Positions 51,050-58,117 of a stretch of 64,000 bases of DNA are shown piece by piece. This DNA comes from Prevotella sp. Its GTDB lineage: Bacteria; Bacteroidota; Bacteroidia; Bacteroidales; Bacteroidaceae. The stretch spans positions 62,001 to 126,000 of the forward strand of contig JAFQQY010000015.1 of assembly GCA_017410365.1 (NCBI GenBank). Direction: 5' to 3'. The notes under the pieces were generated by a model that was not told the origin of the DNA, did not search any database, and saw nothing but the letters and a program-made list of their open reading frames with translations. The position numbers and the translations under genes are program-made. Within the stretch, counting starts at the first letter, position 1. The number at the start of each line of letters is the position of its first letter.

Positions 51050-53926
51050 TTATTCTTTAATTTTCATGACAAAACCGCCACGCGACTTGCACTTGATTGT
51101 CTTTGGCAACTTCTTCACTGTCTTGATTTCCCATCCCTTGCCATCGGCAAAGACGGTGGCATATGTATTGTCGCCTACAATATCCTCAACAGCGAGCGAC
51201 AGACTAATCGGTTCGTCTGTTCCGTTGATACCTGCCACATACCATGTATTGCCACTGCGTCGCGCCATAACCACATGATTTCCTGGATAACCGCTCAGCA
51301 GGCGTGTCTCGTCCCAAACGGCAGGGAGTTCCGAAAGGAACTGCTGCACCTCGCTCGGTTGAGCATAATAACTCTCAGGACGGTCGGCAAGGTGCTGCAA
51401 ACCAGATTCAAAGAGTACGGTAAGTGCCAGTTCGTGGGCATCGCTCGTGATGTGCGGATGCTGCGAATCAGAGAAGGCGCAAGGGGTATAGTCCATCGGT
51501 CCTATCACATTGCGGGTGAAAGGCAACGTTGCATTATGAGCTGCCGCCTTGCTGGTAAAGGTAGGCACGTTATTGTACCACTCCGCACCATAGACAGCCT
51601 CCATCGTCAGCATGTTCGGATAGGTGCGCTGCCATCCGCGCGGAATGGTGGCACCGTGGAAGTTGACCAGCAGATGGTGGCGTGCGGCACACTCCATCAG
51701 TTCTATATAATAGTCCATATTCTTCTGGTTGTCGCCAGAGAAGAAGTCAATCTTCACTCCTGCAACACCTAGTTTCTCGCACCATGCGAACTCCTTCTCA
51801 CGGTCTTCGGGTTTGTTAAGGCGGAACTTCGGACCGGGAGCACCGTTTATCCATCCCACAGAAGAGTTGTACCATATCATCGGTCTTACGCCTTTTAACT
51901 TGGCATATGCCACGGCATCCTCGATTGTCTTGCCGTTCTTCATCTCGTCCCACTCCGCATCTATCAGCACATACGGCAGTTTAAGTCGCTCTGCCATATC
52001 CACATACTGGCAGATGATGTCGTAGTTGTTGCTGCCATGATTATGTGCCCAGTATATCCATGACACCACACCTGGCTTTATCCACTGCGTATCAGTAAGA
52101 CGGCATGGTTCTGAAACATCGGTGACAAGGGTCGATTCCACCACGTCTGCCAGTGAACCGACTATCATCGTGCGCCATGGGGTATGCCAATGACCGCTTA
52201 TGAGAAGGTCGTTCTTCTCTGGACAAACACGATATTCTTCCACATTACGGTCGTTGCGAAGACTTGAAGCACTCTGACGGCGACTGATATCTGCCTCCGT
52301 TATCAGTGCGAATACGCTGTCGGCTGCCTCAACAAGAGCGGGATAACCCCAGTGACGTTTCTTCTGATTGCCACTTTCCGCCATCGGGAAGAAAGCCTCG
52401 TATGGTTCTGTCCACGGTTGAATCCATCGTTTCCTCCCCTCAGGTATGATATAGGCGGTATGCTCCTCGCCTATTTGCTCACTGTTCAATCCTGTGAGTT
52501 CGTAACGGAAAGCAATTCCGTCGTTATAAAGACGCCACACCTGAGTGGTACGTCCATCGAGAACAACGGCATATTCGTTGGCTTCGTTGATGCAGTGCAG
52601 ACGCTTGCCTGCCAGCATGGTGTAGTCAGCCTTCAGATGACGCAAGAACGACAAATTGCGCCTGCCGCCCGCCTTATTGCCTATGCCGTCGGCACTGATG
52701 TTCATCACGTGCTTTCCCTGATATTCCACCACATAACTGTTGTCGCGATACGACAGAGACAGTTTGCCATTGGGCGACAATGCCTTCACCGGCACCAGAA
52801 AACGGTCGATGTATTCTTCGACTATCGCATACTGACTCTCATGCAGTTGGCAGTGCTTATGTCCGCCAACAATGCTCCATGCCATGCGGTCGGCAATGCC
52901 GAAACGTTGCCACACCTTATGAACTGCCTTTGCAGAAACCTCCATGGCATCGTCAGCCAACCATTTATAGTCGGGATTTCCCAAGAGCAGGAGGGCGCGC
53001 GGACAAACCATCGCACACAACTCATGCTGGTCGTAAGGCAGTCGATATACATTGTCACCACTGAAATTGGCGCGCATACTCTCCAAGAACCAATGATAGT
53101 CGGTGCGCTCCAGACTCTCCACATCCTGCTTTCCATGCGATGCCCGCCACGCCGCAGCACCACCGCCACCAGGTTCCTGTGCTATGGTCAGTGCTACACG
53201 CTCGTCAAAAGCACCGCAATAGAGGGCCATCTTTCCGGCATAAGAGCAACCGGTAACACCTATGCGCCTGATATCAATCTTCGTCTTCTCTTCGCCCAAC
53301 AGTTGCAGACCGTCAATCAACCGGCTCAGTCCCCATGCCCAGTGACTGTATGCCCCGTTGTCTTTCAGTTGCGGATACAACCGGTCGATATTATGCTCTC
53401 CCCTCTCCTTGTGTTTGCGCCACTGGGAGTAGTCGTTCACCTGTGCCTCATGGAATACCATGATGGCTATCGGACGGTTCTCAAAGATTTTCTTCGGCAG
53501 CGAAATGCCACTTGTACCTATCATCAGGGCATAGGGAGCATTGCCTGTTTTTGGGTATCTTATCGTTGAACGCAACGTAAGAGTCTCTCCCTCCACGGTA
53601 ACGTCAACCACCAGCGTGTCGCCATTCATGCGCGCACTGATGCTCTCTCCGTCAACGGCAGGTTTCTTGCCGATGCCATAGTGCTGTATCATCGCACCAA
53701 TCTCGTTGCGGCGACGTGCCCAGTCGGCAAATGTTGCAACACCTTCCAGAGCATCCGGCAATTCCTTCACCTCTGGCAACTGGTCGGCAGGCAACATATC
53801 AGGCACGGCAAGGGCAGCACCAGTATTCTCTACATCGTAAACCAGCGGAACGTTTGCTGCGTGCTGACAATGGCCACAAATGGCAGTTGCCAGCATCGCA
53901 AACAACATTAATAATCTTACACGCAT
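51050..53926 (-). CDS. secreted CE15-GH97 fusion enzyme
   Basis: Two catalytic domains in one 958-residue chain after a signal peptide. Residues about 30-380 match CE15 glucuronoyl esterases, which cut the ester between glucuronoxylan and lignin: GVTGCSYAGKMAL with Ser228, TIAQEPGGGG with Glu251, and VGGHKHCQ with His358. The usual Arg after the Ser (GCSR) is Tyr here. Residues about 384-958 are a complete GH97: SPNGKLSLSY, VLIDAEWD, MIWYNSSVGW, GVKIDFFSGDNQ with nucleophile Asp727 and, 55 residues on, Glu782 as acid/base (retaining type). First gene of the operon with GH31 and GH115. The fusion suggests that the ester and an alpha-linked sugar are met on the same chain. Confidence 0.9.
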   Translation of the reverse strand: MRVRLLMLFAMLATAICGHCQHAANVPLVYDVENTGAALAVPDMLPADQLPEVKELPDALEGVATFADWARRRNEIGAMIQHYGIGKKPAVDGESISARMNGDTLVVDVTVEGETLTLRSTIRYPKTGNAPYALMIGTSGISLPKKIFENRPIAIMVFHEAQVNDYSQWRKHKERGEHNIDRLYPQLKDNGAYSHWAWGLSRLIDGLQLLGEEKTKIDIRRIGVTGCSYAGKMALYCGAFDERVALTIAQEPGGGGAAAWRASHGKQDVESLERTDYHWFLESMRANFSGDNVYRLPYDQHELCAMVCPRALLLLGNPDYKWLADDAMEVSAKAVHKVWQRFGIADRMAWSIVGGHKHCQLHESQYAIVEEYIDRFLVPVKALSPNGKLSLSYRDNSYVVEYQGKHVMNISADGIGNKAGGRRNLSFLRHLKADYTMLAGKRLHCINEANEYAVVLDGRTTQVWRLYNDGIAFRYELTGLNSEQIGEEHTAYIIPEGRKRWIQPWTEPYEAFFPMAESGNQKKRHWGYPALVEAADSVFALITEADISRRQSASSLRNDRNVEEYRVCPEKNDLLISGHWHTPWRTMIVGSLADVVESTLVTDVSEPCRLTDTQWIKPGVVSWIYWAHNHGSNNYDIICQYVDMAERLKLPYVLIDAEWDEMKNGKTIEDAVAYAKLKGVRPMIWYNSSVGWINGAPGPKFRLNKPEDREKEFAWCEKLGVAGVKIDFFSGDNQKNMDYYIELMECAARHHLLVNFHGATIPRGWQRTYPNMLTMEAVYGAEWYNNVPTFTSKAAAHNATLPFTRNVIGPMDYTPCAFSDSQHPHITSDAHELALTVLFESGLQHLADRPESYYAQPSEVQQFLSELPAVWDETRLLSGYPGNHVVMARRSGNTWYVAGINGTDEPISLSLAVEDIVGDNTYATVFADGKGWEIKTVKKLPKTIKCKSRGGFVMKIKE

Positions 53927-53952
53927 TCTTAATTATATTAATTATAACGCTA

Positions 53953-54018
53953 CAAAATTAATGATTTAATTGGGAGTAACCTTATATTAACGTTTCACAT
54001 TGTATTGCAAATGATTCA
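53953..54018 (-). promoter_or_regulatory. CE15-GH97 operon promoter with operator heptamers
   Basis: Minus-strand -7 box TAATTTTG (53953-53960); TGAAACG (53991-53997) exactly 30 nt upstream; TGAATCA (54012-54018) 21 bp further. Confidence 0.65.
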
Positions 54019-54141
54019 GAGCACCATTCCGCCTTGGTCATTTATATCATATTCCGACATAAATAGTCACCAAAAACGAAATAATGCTCTGATTGTATAA
54101 GTCTCAAATAAAATCTATTGTCAGGATTTCCCTCTACTACA

Positions 54142-56187
54142 TCAGTTTATCAAGAACACCTTCTGGTTGCCCTTATAGGTGCACTTTACCGTTGCCCTGC
54201 CATCAACAATCTTGCTCACCTCTATCTTCACATTTGGATTGTCGGCTGTTGCCTTCAGTTCCGAACCTGCTGTCAGCGGAGCATATACCTGATAACGTGT
54301 TGCATCGGTGTAGCCGTTGGCATTGGTGCTGCGTATCGGTGTTGCAGGTATTGTAAGACGCTTGCCGTCGGCAGTAATCGTTATCTGTGGCACCTGTGGT
54401 CGCTCAAACTTCTCGCCCTTCTTAGAGAAGCCGATGCCGTGGAGGTCGAAGAGTCCCACCGGACGCTGTGGCTGCTGACGGCTGCCGTAGCGCTGCTGGT
54501 TGTTGGCAGGTTGCTTCACCTCTGGTCCTTCTGCCACGAGGTAGATGGCGTGCTTGCCTGTCAGTCCTTCAACTGCCGGCACTGCCACCTGGTAGTTCCT
54601 TGCCACGCGCGGAGCGTTGGCTGGCACTTCGATGACACCTATCTCCTTACCGTTCCATACATTATTATTATAAGGACCGTCGAGCATCACGCTAATCTTG
54701 AATGCACCCTGACCACCAGGGGTGAGATTTACGTTAAGCACTGTGCCGTCGCCCTTTGCCGTACCTGTAAACGCCTTGATGCCCTTTGAGTCTTGTGCAA
54801 GACCTCCGAAGCCGAAATACTTGAAACCAACGATACCGCGGTTGGTAATGCCGGCAAGGTCCATTCCGTCGTTCCATACATCATGATTGTCCTGCATCCA
54901 GTTGTTGCCTGTCATATAGCAGGCGGTACCTGCTGAGTACCAGTTGTATGGCGGCAAACCGAAGATATGGAAACCTTCACTTGTCACCTCTGCACCGGTA
55001 TAGCATGTGCCGTCGCTAGCAGAAGCTGTCCACTCGTTATTCTCTGTATATGGGTCGTAGGCAGTAATCTTCACTACACCACCCTTTGCCACCTTCTTCT
55101 TGTCCCATGTAATCTTCACCGGAGCCACCATTGCCTGACGGGCGTTGCCGAAACCGCGTGGCGGACGATGGTAGAACACGTACCACTGACCGTTGATTTC
55201 TTCCAGTGAACCGTGGGTATTGTGAGCGGCATTGGTTGTTGTCAGTTTGCTGCCATCCTCGTTTGGCACTACCCCACGAGAGTCAACAAGCACACCTCCT
55301 GAGCGCCAAGGACCGAGCGGAGAGTCGCCGAAAGCATAGCGCAAAGCTGAGTTGGTAGAACCAAGTCCATAGTCAGGACCTGAATAACCAGAGAACACCA
55401 TCACGTACTTATTGCCCACCTGACGGATAGAAGATGCCTCAAAGAAATTGAAGTCGAGCGGATTCTGTCCTTTATAGAGAGCCTTATATACAGAGCCTTC
55501 CTTATCCAACAGTTTTCCGTCGCGGCTGCTGGCAGGGATGAACGGGTCGATAATCTCTGTGCCCGGACGCTTGGCATACATATTGTTCTGGTCGAGTTCG
55601 AAAGCTGTTGAGTGCTGGAAACCGTAGAACACGTATGCACGGAAGCCCTTGTCGTAGTCAGGGTCTTTCTTGTTGGTGATATTCTCGATGAACACCGACG
55701 GGTCGAAGTCGATGATTGAACCTGGCAGGCACTGACGACCGTCAGCTGTAAGGTTTACCGGTGTAAACGGACCGTCGGGGCGGTCGCCCTTGCACACCAT
55801 TGCCACGCGTCTCCAACCGCGAGAGTGCGGATAGAGGTAGTAGGTCTTCTTACCAGTCTTGCGGTCTTTCACCTCAACAAGATCGGGAGCGAACATCGTG
55901 TCCCACTGGCCATCCACGAAATGAGTGAAGATTGGACCTTCGTCACGCCAGTGTGTAAGGTCTTCAACAGGTGCCGACCACATGCGGATGTCTGGTCCGC
56001 AGTAAGCAGAGTAAGTAACATCGTGTGAGCCGATGATATACGCACGGTACTTTCCCGGCTGGTCGGGATCTTCAAACACTCTCGGCTCGCCATCGGGCAG
56101 ATGTTCCCACAATGGCAAGTATGGGTTTTGTGCCTGTGCACAAGTCGCTGCTATGGCAAGCAGCACTGTTGATAATAATTTTTTCAT
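54142..56187 (-). CDS. secreted GH43 with C-terminal carbohydrate-binding-type domains
   Basis: Predicted arabinofuranosidase or xylosidase. Signal peptide residues 1-19. The propeller contains EDPDQPGKYRAYIIGSHD, MFAPDLVEVKD, IDFDPSVFIEN and FNFFEASSIRQVGN as the Asp/Asp/Glu sites, then THGSLEEINGQWYVFYHR. From about residue 375 a CBM6-like beta-sandwich follows (NRGIVGFKYFGFGG, HAIYLVAEGPEV), then a Gln/Pro-rich linker (PANNQQRYGSRQQPQRP) and about 100 more residues of beta-type sequence ending in CTYKGNQKVFLIN. It starts 4 bp after the stop of the LRR gene, so both are on one transcript. Confidence 0.9.
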   Translation of the reverse strand: MKKLLSTVLLAIAATCAQAQNPYLPLWEHLPDGEPRVFEDPDQPGKYRAYIIGSHDVTYSAYCGPDIRMWSAPVEDLTHWRDEGPIFTHFVDGQWDTMFAPDLVEVKDRKTGKKTYYLYPHSRGWRRVAMVCKGDRPDGPFTPVNLTADGRQCLPGSIIDFDPSVFIENITNKKDPDYDKGFRAYVFYGFQHSTAFELDQNNMYAKRPGTEIIDPFIPASSRDGKLLDKEGSVYKALYKGQNPLDFNFFEASSIRQVGNKYVMVFSGYSGPDYGLGSTNSALRYAFGDSPLGPWRSGGVLVDSRGVVPNEDGSKLTTTNAAHNTHGSLEEINGQWYVFYHRPPRGFGNARQAMVAPVKITWDKKKVAKGGVVKITAYDPYTENNEWTASASDGTCYTGAEVTSEGFHIFGLPPYNWYSAGTACYMTGNNWMQDNHDVWNDGMDLAGITNRGIVGFKYFGFGGLAQDSKGIKAFTGTAKGDGTVLNVNLTPGGQGAFKISVMLDGPYNNNVWNGKEIGVIEVPANAPRVARNYQVAVPAVEGLTGKHAIYLVAEGPEVKQPANNQQRYGSRQQPQRPVGLFDLHGIGFSKKGEKFERPQVPQITITADGKRLTIPATPIRSTNANGYTDATRYQVYAPLTAGSELKATADNPNVKIEVSKIVDGRATVKCTYKGNQKVFLIN

Positions 56188-56191
56188 ATAG

Positions 56192-57703
56192 TTATATATT
56201 TGGTTTTATATTCTTTTTTGAATTAACAAAATATCCATGTTCTATAACTGGAATATTTTCTTCCGAGATACTTATAGACATCAAGTTTGGGCAAGAGAGA
56301 TATGGTGAATTATCAAACGTCAAATCTTTCTTACTTTTTACAAATATATTATTAGGTTCATAGATAACACTTGTCAAACTGACACATCTAAAGAATGAAT
56401 TTCTTTTCAGTTCCGTATTAGCAGGAACAACTAATTGATAAAGACTATTACAATACATAAAGGCAGATTCTTCCACTTTCGATATATTGTCAGGAATAGA
56501 GAATACCGCAGGAGTGTTCATGCCGCAGAATGCATACTTACCAATAGTGCTGACGCTCTTGGGAATTACGGCTACGGAACTGCCACAAACAATCTTATTT
56601 GACTGTGTTTCAATGATACAGTTACAGCCTTCACGTGAATCATAAACTTTGTTATCTTTATCGACCACTATGTTTACTAAATTCACACAGCCAGAGAAGG
56701 AATCTGCATCAATAGTTTTTACACCTTCAGGAATGAATACTTTTGTAAGTCGTCTGCAACCCTTAAACGCCGAAGCGTATATTCTCTTTATGCTGCTATC
56801 GATAGTTGTATTGTAGCAACCTGCAAAAAGTACAGAATCACATATCAAAGCATTATTTTCCTTATTTGTGTACCAGTTTTTATTAGAAGGGGAAACAGTA
56901 AAGGATGAGAGATTCTCACAGTTGGTAAACGGATTCTGACAGAAATAAATCTCTGCGTCAGGGAGGTGGAATGAAGTAAGGGAACAACACCCATCGAATA
57001 CTGACTGTCCAAGGTCTAATGTACAGTCATCAGGCAATACAATCTTCTTCAGTTGAAAACAATCAGAAAAAGCATACTCCTCTATAACCTTTATACTTTG
57101 GGGAATATTTAGGGAAACCAGACCTGTACATCCACGGAACGCCCCTCTTGATATACGAGATATGCTTTGGGAAAATGTCGTTCCTGCACATCCCAACTCT
57201 ATTGCATCATCAGATGTACGAATTACTGCATTACACTGTTCACGGGAGTCGAAAACCGGATTTGACTTATTTACATCAATCGATTTTAATTCCGGACAAT
57301 TATAGAAAATACATTCAGCCAACGATGACATTGTTGATGGGAAACAGACGGAATGGAGATTGGAACAACCGTAAAAAGCAAATTTACCAATTGCTTTTAT
57401 ACCTTCATCTATTACTAGCTTTTTAATAAAGCAACAGTTCATGAAACCTTTTGCTGTTATTTTATCTATTTGGTATGTCTTGCCTTTGTCCTGAATTTTT
57501 GAAGGTATTCGTAAGGTTTCATAGCTATTATCAAGGACAGCATCCTTATTCATGGAGATGCTGTAACTTGATGGCCTGTCCGGACAAGGTGTCAAACGAA
57601 ACAACCCAACAACAATGCTATTATCCGAATAACAAGCTAATGAAATTCCATAGAATAATATAAAAAATAAGATTCTTAGGATATTCAAAATATTTCCATT
57701 CAT
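56192..57703 (-). CDS. BspA-type leucine-rich repeat protein
   Basis: Surface or periplasmic protein built of LRR_5-type repeats: several units of the pattern IGKFAFYGCSNLHSVCFP, ISRGAFRGCTGLVSLNIP, IEEYAFSDCFQLKKIVLP, IYASAFKGCRRLTKVFIP, each about 23 residues. The N-terminus is hydrophobic (residues 8-22) and acts as a signal or anchor. Such proteins in Prevotella and relatives bind other proteins, cells or surfaces. The region is AT-rich compared with the GH43 gene that follows it after 4 bp. It carries the shared operator at its promoter, so it appears to be co-regulated with the xylan enzymes, perhaps as an adhesin for fibre (inference). Confidence 0.88.
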   Translation of the reverse strand: MNGNILNILRILFFILFYGISLACYSDNSIVVGLFRLTPCPDRPSSYSISMNKDAVLDNSYETLRIPSKIQDKGKTYQIDKITAKGFMNCCFIKKLVIDEGIKAIGKFAFYGCSNLHSVCFPSTMSSLAECIFYNCPELKSIDVNKSNPVFDSREQCNAVIRTSDDAIELGCAGTTFSQSISRISRGAFRGCTGLVSLNIPQSIKVIEEYAFSDCFQLKKIVLPDDCTLDLGQSVFDGCCSLTSFHLPDAEIYFCQNPFTNCENLSSFTVSPSNKNWYTNKENNALICDSVLFAGCYNTTIDSSIKRIYASAFKGCRRLTKVFIPEGVKTIDADSFSGCVNLVNIVVDKDNKVYDSREGCNCIIETQSNKIVCGSSVAVIPKSVSTIGKYAFCGMNTPAVFSIPDNISKVEESAFMYCNSLYQLVVPANTELKRNSFFRCVSLTSVIYEPNNIFVKSKKDLTFDNSPYLSCPNLMSISISEENIPVIEHGYFVNSKKNIKPNI

Positions 57704-57736
57704 ATTGCTAATTGAATACAGGTATTACCTTGTCTG

Positions 57737-57802
57737 CAAAGTTAACCATTTTATATTTCCTTTATTTATATAAATGTTGCAGATTCTTTTGTCTTCGTAA
57801 CA
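57737..57802 (-). promoter_or_regulatory. LRR-GH43 promoter with two operator heptamers
   Basis: Minus-strand -7 box TAACTTTG (57737-57744); TGCAACA (57775-57781) exactly 30 nt upstream; TGTTACG (57796-57802) 21 bp further, with ACGAAGACAAAA as at the GH3 promoter. Confidence 0.72.
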
Positions 57803-57841
57803 AATATATTGAAGATGATGATATTCAATAGTTCATTTAAA

Positions 57842-57910
57842 TTTGGTATACTGCCTGTATTCTTTTGGTATACGCCGTGTATACCGATGGTATATAGGCA
57901 GTATACCAAA
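57842..57910. repeat. nested palindrome with repeated GGTATAC motif
   Basis: Outer arms TTTGGTATACTGCCTGTA (57842-57859) and TATAGGCAGTATACCAAA (57893-57910) match 17 of 18. Inside is a perfect 7-bp hairpin GGTATAC-GCCGT-GTATACC (57867-57885). Five copies of GGTATA(C/T) or its complement lie within 69 bp. Confidence 0.8.
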
Positions 57911-57941
57911 TCCGAATGATTGCTTTTACTAAATAAGAACC

Positions 57942-58003
57942 AAGGATTGATTACACTTTTTCAAGGGAATAATCAAGGAATGGCTACACTTTTTCAAGGG
58001 AAT
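57942..58003. repeat. 29-bp tandem direct repeat, period 33
   Basis: Two copies of AAGGA-(T/A)TG(A/G)(T/C)TACACTTTTTCAAGGGAAT, separated by AATC. ACACTTTTTCAAGGGAAT is identical in both. Confidence 0.75.
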
Positions 58004-58017
58004 GGGAGAGAAAAGAC

Positions 58018-58064
58018 AAACAACAAGACCACGGAATCAAGCTGTTTCGTGGTCTTGTTGTTTT
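58018..58064 (-). terminator. terminator of the GH10-GH10/CE1-GH30 unit
   Basis: About 18-bp stem AAACAACAAGACCACG(G)AA / TTCGTGGTCTTGTTGTTT with one bulged G and an 8-nt loop. Confidence 0.88.
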
Positions 58065-58117
58065 AAAATATCCAGTTCCATTCTTCCATTTCATAATGGA
58101 GAGGGAACGGGGTTGAG

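Larger units (their letters stand above)
57704..58062. other. 359-bp gap: promoter, nested palindrome, direct repeat, terminator
   Basis: No gene seen. In order: LRR-gene promoter with operator heptamers (57737-57802), nested GGTATAC palindrome (57842-57910), a 29-bp direct repeat (57942-57970, 57975-58003), and the GH30 terminator (58018-58064). Confidence 0.8.

Noticed and set aside
52352-53569. 405-codon plus-strand frame opposite the CE15-GH97 gene
   Set aside because: Antisense shadow: the minus-strand protein has full catalytic motifs, while this one has none.
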